From positions 1 through 54,334 of the forward strand of contig CAADGB010000202.1 of NCBI GenBank assembly GCA_900696455.1: a stretch of DNA of 54,334 nucleotides. The letters run 5' to 3'. Under the pieces are notes generated by a model. That model was not told the origin of the DNA. It was given only the letters and a program-made list of their open reading frames with translations, and did no database searches. How positions within the stretch are numbered: position 1 is the stretch's first letter; each line of letters starts with the position of its first letter. Shown here in pieces: positions 26,968 to 34,906 of this stretch. Position numbers and translations under genes: made by a program. The DNA comes from an uncultured delta proteobacterium. GTDB taxonomy: Bacteria > Myxococcota_A > Polyangia > Haliangiales > Haliangiaceae.

Positions 26968-28104
26968 ATGTCCAAGGTCACCAACTGGCAGCTCGGTCGC
27001 GAGATCGAGTACCCGTACGACGGTCATCGGCCCAAGCGGCAGTGGGCCATCGTCTTCGATCTGAACAAGTGCATCGCCTGCCAGACCTGCACGCTGGCCT
27101 GCAAGACCACCTGGACCAGCGGCAAGGGCCAGGAGTACATGTTCTGGAACAACGTCGAGACCAAGCCGTGGGGCGGCTACCCGCTGGCCTGGGACCTCAA
27201 CATCCTCGAGAAGCTCGGCCGCCAGGAGTGGGGGGCGAGCGGCGAGTACCTGGGCAAGACGCTCATCGAGGCGGCGCCGCCCAGCGAGCGGGTCCTGCAC
27301 TGGAACCCGACCGACGAGGACTGGATGTACCCCAACGTCGGCGAGGACGACTGCGGCGGCGGCAACCTCGACGGCGGCGCCCACATGAGCGCGCTGCCCC
27401 ACGACCAGTGGTTCTTCTACCTGCCCCGCACCTGCGCCCACTGCACCTACCCCGCGTGCCTGGCCGCCTGCCCGCGCAAGGCGATCTACAAGCGCGAGGA
27501 GGACGGCATCGTCCTCATCGATCAGTCGCGGTGCAAGGGCTACGGCGAGTGCGTGCGGGCGTGCCCGTACAAGAAGTCGATGTACAACCCCTACACCCGG
27601 GTCAGCGAGAAGTGCATCGGCTGCTACCCGGCGGTCGAGCAGGGCCTGCAGCCGCAGTGCGTGGTCACCTGCATCGGCAAGATCCGGGTGATGGGCTTCA
27701 TCAGCCCGCCCGGGGTGGCGCGCAAGGACAACCCGGTGGACTACCTGGTCCACGAGAAGGGCCTGGCCCTGCCCTACTACCCCCAGCTCGGCCTCGAGCC
27801 CAACATCTCCTACATCCCGCCGATCCACGCCGATCGCGCGTACCTGACCCAGATGTTCGGGCCGCGCGTCGACGACGCGATCGCCGCCTACCGCGACCTC
27901 GCCCGCGACCCGCGCACCGCCGGCCTGCTGTGCCTGATCGGCAGCACCGATCGCATCATCCATCGCTTCGAGGTCAAGGGCACGACCGCGATCGCCTACG
28001 ACGACAAGGGCGCCGAGCTGGTGCGGGTCCCGGTGACCGAGCCGGTGATCGAGCGGACGGCGTTCGACGCCCGCCTCGGCGCCGCCCGCCACAACACCCC
28101 CTGA
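26968..28104 (+). CDS. iron-sulfur beta subunit of the NXR/Nar-like enzyme
   Basis: 378 residues. Four cysteine groups for four Fe-S clusters: CIACQTCTLAC (residues 35-45), CAHCTYPACLAAC, CKGYGECVRAC and CIGC with CVVTC. N-terminal NWQLGREIEYPYDGHRPK and GQEYMFWNNVETKPWGGYP resemble Nitrospira/anammox NxrB. No signal of its own, so it is presumably exported by hitch-hiking on the Tat signal of the alpha subunit. Somewhat shorter than typical NxrB (about 410-430). Starts 7 bases after the alpha gene. Confidence 0.9.
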   Translation: MSKVTNWQLGREIEYPYDGHRPKRQWAIVFDLNKCIACQTCTLACKTTWTSGKGQEYMFWNNVETKPWGGYPLAWDLNILEKLGRQEWGASGEYLGKTLIEAAPPSERVLHWNPTDEDWMYPNVGEDDCGGGNLDGGAHMSALPHDQWFFYLPRTCAHCTYPACLAACPRKAIYKREEDGIVLIDQSRCKGYGECVRACPYKKSMYNPYTRVSEKCIGCYPAVEQGLQPQCVVTCIGKIRVMGFISPPGVARKDNPVDYLVHEKGLALPYYPQLGLEPNISYIPPIHADRAYLTQMFGPRVDDAIAAYRDLARDPRTAGLLCLIGSTDRIIHRFEVKGTTAIAYDDKGAELVRVPVTEPVIERTAFDARLGAARHNTP

Positions 28105-28133
28105 CCGACGGCTCGCGAGCCGAGGAGATCGAC

Positions 28134-29039
28134 ATGCGCACGCCCACCCTGCTCTCGATGATCGCGCTCGGTGTCGCCGCGGCCGCGGCCGGCGCCGGCT
28201 GCGGCAGCAAGAAGGCCAGCCCGCCGGCGCGCGGCGCCCCCGCCGAGCCCCCGGCCACGCCGATCTCGGCGCTCGAGATCCGCCGGGTCACCGCCGACCT
28301 CAGCACGCCCGACCCGACCGCGGCCTACTGGCGCGACGTGCCGCGCGGCCAGGTGACCCTCCTCGCCCAGCCCATGGTCACGCCGCGGCCGGAGGTCACG
28401 ACCACCGAGCAGCTCACGGTGGCCGCCGTCCACAACGCCACCCACGTGGCGATCCGCCTGCGCTGGACCGACGCCGAGCGCAGCGAGGCCGGCCGCCTCG
28501 GCGAGCTGTCCGACGCGGTCGCCGTCCAGTTCCCGGTGGGCTCCGTCAGCGACACCCCGCCGTTCATGGGCGGGCCCAGCCTGCCGGTGCACATCTTCCA
28601 CTGGCGCGCCCAGTACCAGCGCGACGCCGAGCACGGCAAGCCGGAGATGACCGACCTCTACCCCCACATGTCCGTCGACATGTACCCGATGGACTTCAAG
28701 GAGGCCAAGGGTGGCTCGCCCGAGGACAAGGAGACCTTCTCGCCCGGCCGCGCCACCGGCAACCCGCAGTCGTACCCGAAGTCGGGCGTCGACGAGATCA
28801 TCGCCGAGGGCTTCGCGACCTCGGCGGTGCAGGAGGGCCACTCCAGCGCCGCGCGCGGGGTGTGGGAGAACGGCGCGTGGACCGTGGTCATCACCCGGCC
28901 GCTGGTGATCGAGGGCGGCTCGACCCTGGCGGTCGGCGGGGACACCGGCGTCGCCTTCGCGGTCTGGCAGGGCGGCAAGGGCGAGGTCGGCTCGCGCAAG
29001 TCGGTGATGATGTCCTGGCTGCCGGCGAAGGTGCTGTGA
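28134..29039 (+). CDS. haem b-binding gamma subunit (ethylbenzene dehydrogenase-like), lipoprotein
   Basis: 301 residues. Lipoprotein signal ends AAAAAGAGC. The beta-sandwich body has the features of the type II molybdoenzyme gamma subunits (EbdC, SerC, DdhC, NxrC): HNATHVAIRLRWTD, DAVAVQFPV, PFMGGPSLPVHIFHW, and a C-terminal segment with VAFAVWQGGKGEVGSRKSV. In the family one b haem is held by Met and Lys; the Met in FMGG and a Lys near the C-terminus are candidates. Passes electrons from the Fe-S subunit to a periplasmic acceptor such as cytochrome c. A GAGGAG site precedes the ATG. Confidence 0.85.
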   Translation: MRTPTLLSMIALGVAAAAAGAGCGSKKASPPARGAPAEPPATPISALEIRRVTADLSTPDPTAAYWRDVPRGQVTLLAQPMVTPRPEVTTTEQLTVAAVHNATHVAIRLRWTDAERSEAGRLGELSDAVAVQFPVGSVSDTPPFMGGPSLPVHIFHWRAQYQRDAEHGKPEMTDLYPHMSVDMYPMDFKEAKGGSPEDKETFSPGRATGNPQSYPKSGVDEIIAEGFATSAVQEGHSSAARGVWENGAWTVVITRPLVIEGGSTLAVGGDTGVAFAVWQGGKGEVGSRKSVMMSWLPAKVL

Positions 29040-29731
29040 TGGCGACCGGCACCGCCGCCGACGCCGACCCGCTGGCCGCCCAGGCCCGCGACTTCCTGCT
29101 CGCCTCGCTGGCGACCGCCTACCCCCAGCCCGAGCTGGCCGCGACCCTGGCCGGGCTCGCCGATCATCCCGCGCTCGGGGCGATGGCCCGCGCCGTCGAC
29201 GAGGGCGGGCTGCCGGCGCTCGAGCGCACGTACGTCGACCTGTTCGATCGCGGCAAGGGCCGGGTGTCCCTGTACGAGACCGAGCACGGGCGCATGCGCG
29301 GGCTGTCGAAGGGCCACGACCTCGCCGACCTGGCCGGCTTCTACCACGCGTTCGGGCTCGAGCTCGACGCCAGCGACCTGCACGAGCTGGGCGACCACGT
29401 CGCGGTCGAGCTCGAGTTCTACGGCCTGCTCCTGCTCAAGCAGGCCCTCCTGAGCGCCGCCGGCGACGGCGAGGGCGCCGCGATCGTCCTCGACGCCCGC
29501 CACAAGTTCCTGGCCGATCACCTGGGGCGGTTCGTCGACGTGATCGCGGCGCAGCCCGCGGTGGGCGCGGCGCCCGCCTACGCGCCGGTGCTGCGCTGGG
29601 CCGCCGAGCTGGTGGCCGGCGAGTGCGCGGCGCTGGCGGTGACGCCGGCGCCGCTCGACTTCTTCTTTGGCGAGCGCGAGCCCGACGACGTCGAGTGCGG
29701 CGCCAAGGTCCGGCTGCCGGTGGTCGACTGA
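29039..29731 (+). CDS. NarJ/TorD-type chaperone of the molybdoenzyme
   Basis: 230 residues, all-helical, no signal. Family features are LERTYVDLFDRGKGRVSLYETEHGR and DLADLAGFYHAFGLEL, followed by HVAVELEFYGLLLLKQ. It should bind the Tat signal of the alpha subunit and time cofactor insertion before export. The ATG overlaps the gamma stop by one base (TGATG). The order alpha-beta-gamma-chaperone matches ethylbenzene dehydrogenase and perchlorate reductase operons. Confidence 0.88.
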   Translation: MATGTAADADPLAAQARDFLLASLATAYPQPELAATLAGLADHPALGAMARAVDEGGLPALERTYVDLFDRGKGRVSLYETEHGRMRGLSKGHDLADLAGFYHAFGLELDASDLHELGDHVAVELEFYGLLLLKQALLSAAGDGEGAAIVLDARHKFLADHLGRFVDVIAAQPAVGAAPAYAPVLRWAAELVAGECAALAVTPAPLDFFFGEREPDDVECGAKVRLPVVD

Positions 29732-29777
29732 CGGCGACCGACGCAGCGGGCGACCGGCGGCGCGGGCGACCGCGCGA

Positions 29778-30221
29778 TCAGCCGCCGAAGCTGCGGATGA
29801 GCTTGACCAGCTCGTCGAGGACCGCCGGCTCGCTGGCCAGCATGCCGCCGTACGGCGGCATGGCCGCGGCCAGGCCGTTGGCGGCCCCGCCCTCCAGGAT
29901 GATCTTCTTGATGCGGGCGTCGTCGGTCGCGGCCTGCCACGCCTGGTCGGTGTAGTCGCGCGGCTTGGGGTCGAGGGAGGCGGCGCCGGCGCCGTCGCCC
30001 TTGCCGCTCGCGCCGTGGCAGACGGCGCACTGGGACGTGAACAGCTCGCGCGCCCGGGCGGCCGGGTCGGCGGCCGGGGCCGGGGCGGCGGCCACCGCGG
30101 GGCCGGCGGCGGGCTTGGTCACCGGCGGCGGCGCGCCGGCGGCCTCCTCCTTCTTGCCGCAGGCGGCGGCGAGGACGAGCGCGCAGAGGAACGGGGTGAG
30201 CTTGGACATGGCGCGGGACAT
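29778..30221 (-). CDS. small c-type cytochrome lipoprotein
   Basis: 147 residues (a second ATG at 30209 gives a neater signal). Lipoprotein signal ALVLAAAC, an Ala/Pro linker, then one class I cytochrome c domain with CAVCH and a likely Met ligand in AAAMPPYGGML. Converges on the chaperone gene with a 46-base gap. Likely electron carrier for the NXR-like enzyme, by proximity. Confidence 0.88.
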   Translation of the reverse strand: MSRAMSKLTPFLCALVLAAACGKKEEAAGAPPPVTKPAAGPAVAAAPAPAADPAARARELFTSQCAVCHGASGKGDGAGAASLDPKPRDYTDQAWQAATDDARIKKIILEGGAANGLAAAMPPYGGMLASEPAVLDELVKLIRSFGG

Positions 30222-30242
30222 GGGGCTGAGGGTTCTCCGTCT

Positions 30243-30878
30243 TCACGAGGGCAGCGGCCGCGCGCCGGACGTCGGCGCGCCGCCGATCGAGTCGAGGATC
30301 GTGGCCACGAACGCCGCCGGCGGATCGCCTTGCTCGAGCACGGCGCACGGGTCGGCCAGGCCGAACCGCTCCATCAGGGGCGAGAGGCGATCGGCGCGCA
30401 CCGAGAGCACGGTGAGCGGCGCGCGGGCCAGGGCCAGGCTCACCGCGGCGGCGTGACCACCGCCGGTGGCCTCGAGGCGGCTGACCTCGTCCAGCACCAC
30501 CACGTCGCACGCCGGCAGCGCCTCGTCGAGCCAGCCCCGCGCGGTGGCGAAGGCGTCGGGGCGGAAGGCGCAGTTGCAGAACGGCTCCTCGCCCGGCCCC
30601 GGCGCGACGCCGCGGCGCGCGATGGGCACCGGTGGCACCTCGGCGCCGAGGCTGACCACCTCGTAGGCGCGGCCGCCGCGGACGGCCCGACGCTGGGCGA
30701 AGCCGCCGACGCGCAGGCCGTGGTCGCGGAGCGCGCGGGCGATCGTGAACGCCTCGTCGCCCTTGCGCTGCGCCGGGGGAACGAGGACGAGGGCCCAGCG
30801 AGGAGGCGAGGTCCCGGCGACGTCGCGGGGCGCCGAGCGCGGGGAAGGAGCGCGGCTCACGTCGTTCGCCTCCGGCAT
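30243..30878 (-). CDS. DUF2478-like P-loop-type protein, possibly molybdenum-related
   Basis: 211 residues from ATG 30878. Shows ALVLVPPAQRKGDEAFTIARAL, a cysteine pair (PFCNCAFRPDAF), and a Walker B-like VVVLDEVSRLEATGGGH, with APLTVLSVRADRL after it. The pattern resembles DUF2478, often found near molybdate transport or molybdoenzyme genes, and more distantly THEP1 NTPases. The Walker A loop is degenerate. Its position next to a molybdoenzyme operon fits. Lies 21 bases upstream of the cytochrome gene on the same strand. Confidence 0.5.
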   Translation of the reverse strand: MPEANDVSRAPSPRSAPRDVAGTSPPRWALVLVPPAQRKGDEAFTIARALRDHGLRVGGFAQRRAVRGGRAYEVVSLGAEVPPVPIARRGVAPGPGEEPFCNCAFRPDAFATARGWLDEALPACDVVVLDEVSRLEATGGGHAAAVSLALARAPLTVLSVRADRLSPLMERFGLADPCAVLEQGDPPAAFVATILDSIGGAPTSGARPLPS

Positions 30879-31084
30879 CGCCCCCGCGGCATGCAGCGAC
30901 CACGCCACCGACGCCTTGCCCCGCAACCGTCGCGCGTTCGCGGAGGTGCGTGCGCGGCCGGCGCCGGGGCGCGCACCGCGTGCGTCGCGGGACTTGACCA
31001 CCGACAGGTCGCCGCACGGCCTGCGCACCCCACGCCCCCGCGCCCCCCCGGGGATGGCGTGCGCCTTGCTCACCTGTCGTCGGG

Positions 31085-32428
31085 TTGCTGGTCTCGCCCG
31101 CCGTCGTCCGCTCCGTCGCCGTGGTCACCGCCCTGGCCGCCGCCGCGTGCGCGCGCGAGTCGATCGACGCCGAGGCCCTGCGCGATCCCGCGTCGTGCGC
31201 CGCCTGCCACCCCGACCACACCCGCGAGTGGGCGGCCAGCATGCACGCCTACGCCAGCGACGATCCGGTGTTCCTGGCCCTCGAGCGCCTGGGCCAGCGC
31301 GACACCGGCGGCCTGCTCGGCGAGTTCTGCGTGCGTTGCCACGCCCCGGCGGCGCTGCGCGACGGCCGGACCCGGGCCGACCTCGACCTGGCGAACCTGC
31401 CGCGCGAGGAGCGCGGGGTCGGGTGCTGGGCCTGCCACGCCATCACCGACGTGGTCGCGCTCCACAACGGCGGGCTCGAGCGCGCCGACGACGGCGTCGT
31501 GCGCGGCCGGGGCCTGCCCGATCCGCTCCACACCCCGGCCCACGCCTCCGCCGGCAGCCGCTGGCTCGACGGCCGCGGCGCCGCGTCGTCCGACGCCTGC
31601 GGCGCCTGCCACGACGTCGTCACCCCCGGCGGCCTCGCGGTCGAGCGTACCTACGCCGAGTGGGCCGAGTCGCTGTTCGGCCCGGCCAGCCCGCGACCGG
31701 TGTCGTGCGCGACCTGCCACATGATCAGCCGCACCGGGCTCGCGGCGAACGTGCCGGACGCGCCGCTGCGGCGGGTCCACGATCACGGCTTCCCCGGCGT
31801 CGATCAGGCGCTGACGCCGTGGCCCGGCCGCGCCGAGCAGGACGCCGCCATCGACCGCGACCTGCGCGCCTCGCTGTCGTCGCTCCTGTGCGTGCGCCCG
31901 GGGCCACGCGGCGTCGAGGTCGCGGTCACGCTCGACAACCTGCAGGTCGGCCACGCCTTCCCCAGCGGGGTCACCCACGCCCGCCGGCTGTGGGTCGAGG
32001 TCCGGGTCGAGGCCGGCGGCGCGGTGGCGCTGCACACCGGTCGCTTCGCGCCCGGCGAGGTGGTGTCGACCGAGACCGACCCCGACCTCTGGCTCCTCCG
32101 CAGCCGCTTCCTCGACGCTGACGGCGCCGAGGTCAAGCACGCCTGGGAGGCTCACCAGCTCGAGAGCGAGCTCCTGCCGGCCGCGGTCACCGCCGATCCC
32201 AGCGACCCCCGCTTCTACCACGCGCTGACCCGGCGCTGGGACGTCGCCGGAGCCGTCGACCGGGTCGAGATCGCGGTCCACCTCGAGGCGGTCGGCCTCG
32301 AGCTGCTCGATCACCTGATCGAGGCCGGCGAGCTCGATCCGGCGATCCGCGACGCCATGCCCCGGCGCACCCTGCCGTCCCTCGCCTTGACCTGGACCCT
32401 CGATCGCGGCTGGGGGTGTGTGCCGTGA
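31085..32428 (+). CDS. pentahaem c-type cytochrome lipoprotein
   Basis: 447 residues; start uncertain, a TTG at 31085 gives a complete lipoprotein signal (VVTALAAAAC). Five CXXCH sites: CAACH, CVRCH, CWACH, CGACH, CATCH. The C-terminal half is beta-rich without haem and contains VTLDNLQVGHAFPSGVTHARRLWVEV, which matches a segment of the MYXO-CTERM cytochrome at 34903. Opens a three-gene unit with DUF4266 and DUF3570 (GTGA overlap). The 206 bases upstream, divergent from the DUF2478-like gene, hold only a weak FNR-like box (30994-31007). Confidence 0.88.
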   Translation: MLVSPAVVRSVAVVTALAAAACARESIDAEALRDPASCAACHPDHTREWAASMHAYASDDPVFLALERLGQRDTGGLLGEFCVRCHAPAALRDGRTRADLDLANLPREERGVGCWACHAITDVVALHNGGLERADDGVVRGRGLPDPLHTPAHASAGSRWLDGRGAASSDACGACHDVVTPGGLAVERTYAEWAESLFGPASPRPVSCATCHMISRTGLAANVPDAPLRRVHDHGFPGVDQALTPWPGRAEQDAAIDRDLRASLSSLLCVRPGPRGVEVAVTLDNLQVGHAFPSGVTHARRLWVEVRVEAGGAVALHTGRFAPGEVVSTETDPDLWLLRSRFLDADGAEVKHAWEAHQLESELLPAAVTADPSDPRFYHALTRRWDVAGAVDRVEIAVHLEAVGLELLDHLIEAGELDPAIRDAMPRRTLPSLALTWTLDRGWGCVP

Positions 32429-32679
32429 GCCGCCTCGCCGGCCGCCTCGCCGGCCGCCTCGCCGGCCGCCTCCGTGCCCTCGCGATCGCTGCGATCGTCA
32501 TCGGCCTGGCGGCGAGCTGCGTCCGCGTCCGTCCCCACCAGCGCCAGCGGCTCGCCCACCCGGCCATGCAGGCGCCGGTGTGGCCGGCGGTCGATCGCGC
32601 CGACGAGCACGTGCGGGAGGTGCGCGAGGGCAGCGGCGGCGCGACCGCGTCGGGAGGCAGCGGGTGCGGCTGCAACTGA
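32425..32679 (+). CDS. DUF4266 small lipoprotein, second copy
   Basis: 84 residues from GTG 32425, overlapping the cytochrome stop by 4 bases. Signal begins with three repeats of Arg-Leu-Ala-Gly and ends GLAASC. Mature part CVRVRPHQRQRLAHPAM and the C-terminal CGCN match the copy at 16692. Overlaps the following DUF3570 gene by 16 bases. Confidence 0.85.
   Translation: MSRLAGRLAGRLAGRLRALAIAAIVIGLAASCVRVRPHQRQRLAHPAMQAPVWPAVDRADEHVREVREGSGGATASGGSGCGCN
32431..32472 (+). repeat. 12-bp tandem repeat in a signal-peptide coding region
   Basis: Three perfect copies of CGCCTCGCCGGC (32431-32466) and half a fourth. In frame it encodes Arg-Leu-Ala-Gly repeats in the n-region of the DUF4266 lipoprotein signal, a parallel to the hexanucleotide repeat at 15485. 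Confidence 0.95.
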
Positions 32680-33800
32680 GCGCCGTGGCCGGGCTCGCGC
32701 TCGCCGTCGCCGGCGCCGCCGCCGCCGCCGGCCCGCCGCGCGCCCGCGCCGAGCCCGCCGCGCCCCGGGTCAGCGCCACCGCGCGCCTCTACGCCGACGA
32801 CGACCGGGTCACGGTGTGGTCGCCGGCGGTGGCGGCCACCCTCGGCGCGGGCCCGCTCGGCCTCGACCTCGACCTGACCATCGACGCGGTGTCGGCGGCC
32901 TCGGTCGACGTCGTGACCTCGGCCTCGCCGACGCCGATCGCCGAGACCCGGCTCGAGGCCGGCGTCGGCGCCCGCCTCGCGCTCACCCGGCGCCTCACCG
33001 CGCGCGCCGGCGCCCTGGTCTCGCACGAGCGCGACTACGACGCGCTCCGCGTCGCGGCCGGCGTGCAGGTCGAGCTCGCCGAGCGCAACACCACCCTCGA
33101 CGCCCGCCTCCGCCTCGGCCGCGACCGCGCCGGCGACGCCGGCGATCCGACCTTCGCCGGCGCGCGCCAGAGCCTCGCCGTGATCGTCACCGCCAGCCAG
33201 CTCCTCGACCGCCGCACCGTCGTCGACGCCACCGTCGAGCTGAGCCGCGGCGACGGCTGGCACGCCAGCCCCTACCGGCGGGTCGCGGTGGCGGCGCCGT
33301 TCGGCCCCCTGCCCGAGCTGGTGCGGGAGGCGACGCCGGCGCGCCGCGACGCCGCGGTCGCCGCCGTGCGCGTGCGGCGGGCGCTGGCCGGCCCCTGGTA
33401 CGCCAGCGCCACGGCGCGCGGCTACCGCGACGACTGGGAGGTCACCAGCCTGACCACGACCCTCGAGGTCGTGCGCCAGCGTCCGGCCGGCGGACAGTGG
33501 AGCGCGAGCGTCCGCGGCTACGGCCAGTCGGCGGCCTGGTTCTGGGCTCGCCGCTACGACCTGGACCCGACACCGAGCTACCGCACCGCGGATCGCACCC
33601 TGGGCCCGATGGCGAGCCTGTCCCTGGGCGCCGCCTACGACCACCCGCTCCGCGCCGCCAGCGGCGGCGACGGCGAGGCGGCCGACGACGGGCCGCGCCT
33701 GGTCGCCGCCCTGACCGCGATCGGATACTGGTTCGACGCGGTCGCACAGTCCCGGCGCCTGGCGCTCACCACGACCCTGTCCCTGACCTGGCCCCTGTGA
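32664..33800 (+). CDS. DUF3570 family outer-membrane beta-barrel-like protein, second copy
   Basis: 378 residues from GTG 32664. Signal peptide ends PRARA. Strand-rich barrel pattern with terminal TTLSLTWPL. Shares YADDDRVTVWSP, TIDAVSAASVDVV, ELAERNTTLDAR, TADRTLGPM with the copy at 15541, so the two DUF4266-DUF3570 pairs are paralogues. Here the partner gene is a pentahaem cytochrome, which strengthens the idea that the barrel works with extracytoplasmic electron carriers. Confidence 0.85.
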   Translation: MRLQLSAVAGLALAVAGAAAAAGPPRARAEPAAPRVSATARLYADDDRVTVWSPAVAATLGAGPLGLDLDLTIDAVSAASVDVVTSASPTPIAETRLEAGVGARLALTRRLTARAGALVSHERDYDALRVAAGVQVELAERNTTLDARLRLGRDRAGDAGDPTFAGARQSLAVIVTASQLLDRRTVVDATVELSRGDGWHASPYRRVAVAAPFGPLPELVREATPARRDAAVAAVRVRRALAGPWYASATARGYRDDWEVTSLTTTLEVVRQRPAGGQWSASVRGYGQSAAWFWARRYDLDPTPSYRTADRTLGPMASLSLGAAYDHPLRAASGGDGEAADDGPRLVAALTAIGYWFDAVAQSRRLALTTTLSLTWPL

Positions 33801-33887
33801 CCTGGCTGCCGGGAGCCGGCCGCTGGGAACTGGCGACCGGTGCCCCGGCCGCCCGGCCGCCGTGACGCACGCGGCGCCGGCCCCGAG

Positions 33888-33928
33888 CTGACCGCGGTCA
33901 AGTGGCGACGCCGGCGCTGACGTAGCGT
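33888..33928 (+). promoter_or_regulatory. FNR-like class II promoter of hcrB
   Basis: CTGAC-CGCG-GTCAA at 33888-33901, one base off the perfect core, with the same CGCG spacer as the had box. A TAGCGT hexamer at 33923-33928 is 28.5 bases from the centre and sits exactly at -12 to -7 relative to the GTG start (33935). Confidence 0.75.
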
Positions 33929-33934
33929 CGTCCC

Positions 33935-34906
33935 GTGCTGCCGCTCCCGCCGTTCTCGTGGCTCGCCCCGCGCAGCCTGGACGAGGCGATCGACGCCCTG
34001 GCGGCGGCGCCCGACGAGACGGTGCTGCTCGCCGGCGGCACCGACCTGCTGCCCCACCTCAAGTACGGCCGGCGGGCCCCGCGGCGCGTGATCGGCCTGG
34101 GACGCCTCCCCGAGCTGGCGCGCGTCGAGCCGACCGCCGACGGCGGGCTGTGGGTGGGCGCCGGCGTGACCCTCGATCACCTCGCCGCCGAGCCGCGGGT
34201 GGTCGCGCGCTACCCGGCCCTGGCGGCGGCGGCCGCCGCGGTCGGCAGCCCGCAGCTCCGCCGCATGGGCACCCTCGGCGGCAACCTGTGCCTCGACACC
34301 CGCTGCCGCTACTTCGACCAGAGCGCGTTCTGGCGGGGCGCCCTCGGCCACTGCCTCAAGAAGGACGGCGACACCTGCCACGTGGTGCCGGGCGGGCGCC
34401 GGTGCGTGGCCGCGCTCGCCGCCGACACCCCGGCCCCGCTGCTCGTCTACGAGGCCACGATCGAGCTGCGCTCGGCGCGCGCCGCCCGCCGCCTGGCGCT
34501 CACCGACTTCTACGCCGGTGACGGCCTGCGCCCCCACGTCGCCGCCCGCGACGAGCTCGTCACCGGCGTCCACCTGCCGGCGCCGGCGGTCGACCTCCGC
34601 AGCGCCCACGTCAAGCTGCGCGCCCGCGCGGCCATCGACTTCCCGCTCCTGGCGGTCGCGGCCGCGGGCGGTGGCGGTGAGGCCCGGGTCGCGGTCACCG
34701 CCCTCGGCCCGCGGCCGCGCCTCCTGCGGGCGCCGGCGCCGCCCGGCCCGCTGCCGGACGCGACGATCGACGCGCTGATCGCCCTCGCCCGCGCGCGCTG
34801 CCACCCCCTGGCCAGCCTCGGCGACGAGGCCTGGCGCGCCGCGCTGATCGCGCCGTCCGTGCGCCGCGCCCTCACCTCGCTCCAGCCCTCACGGGAGACG
34901 CCATGA
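33935..34906 (+). CDS. hcrB: 4-hydroxybenzoyl-CoA reductase beta subunit
   Basis: 323 residues from a GTG that coincides with the predicted transcription start. FAD-binding subunit of the xanthine oxidase family (AGGTDLLPHLKYG, GTLGGNLCLDTRC). It carries the insert CRYFDQSAFWR...HCLKKDGDTCHVVPGGRRC that binds an extra [4Fe-4S] cluster, the hallmark of HcrB that lets the enzyme run as a reductase. Partner of HcrC (17-610) and the truncated HcrA at the left edge, yet encoded about 33 kb away. Its stop overlaps the start of a MYXO-CTERM multihaem cytochrome (ATGA), an unexpected partner for a cytoplasmic ferredoxin-dependent enzyme. Confidence 0.92.
   Translation: MLPLPPFSWLAPRSLDEAIDALAAAPDETVLLAGGTDLLPHLKYGRRAPRRVIGLGRLPELARVEPTADGGLWVGAGVTLDHLAAEPRVVARYPALAAAAAAVGSPQLRRMGTLGGNLCLDTRCRYFDQSAFWRGALGHCLKKDGDTCHVVPGGRRCVAALAADTPAPLLVYEATIELRSARAARRLALTDFYAGDGLRPHVAARDELVTGVHLPAPAVDLRSAHVKLRARAAIDFPLLAVAAAGGGGEARVAVTALGPRPRLLRAPAPPGPLPDATIDALIALARARCHPLASLGDEAWRAALIAPSVRRALTSLQPSRETP

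Noticed and set aside
22560-26984. A 1474-codon minus-strand open frame opposite the molybdoenzyme gene
   Set aside because: No recognisable motif, composition is that of an antisense shadow, and the plus strand encodes a well-supported NxrA/NarG-like protein.
23502-29731. Ethylbenzene or sterol side-chain dehydrogenase
   Set aside because: The operon order and gamma subunit would fit, and the aromatic context makes it tempting, but the alpha and beta motifs look closer to NXR-type sequences. Not fully excluded without a tree.
30994-31007. TTGAC-CACC-GACAG between the DUF2478-like and pentahaem cytochrome genes
   Set aside because: Only one half matches and no TAnnnT hexamer occurs at the class II distance; kept only as a weak candidate.
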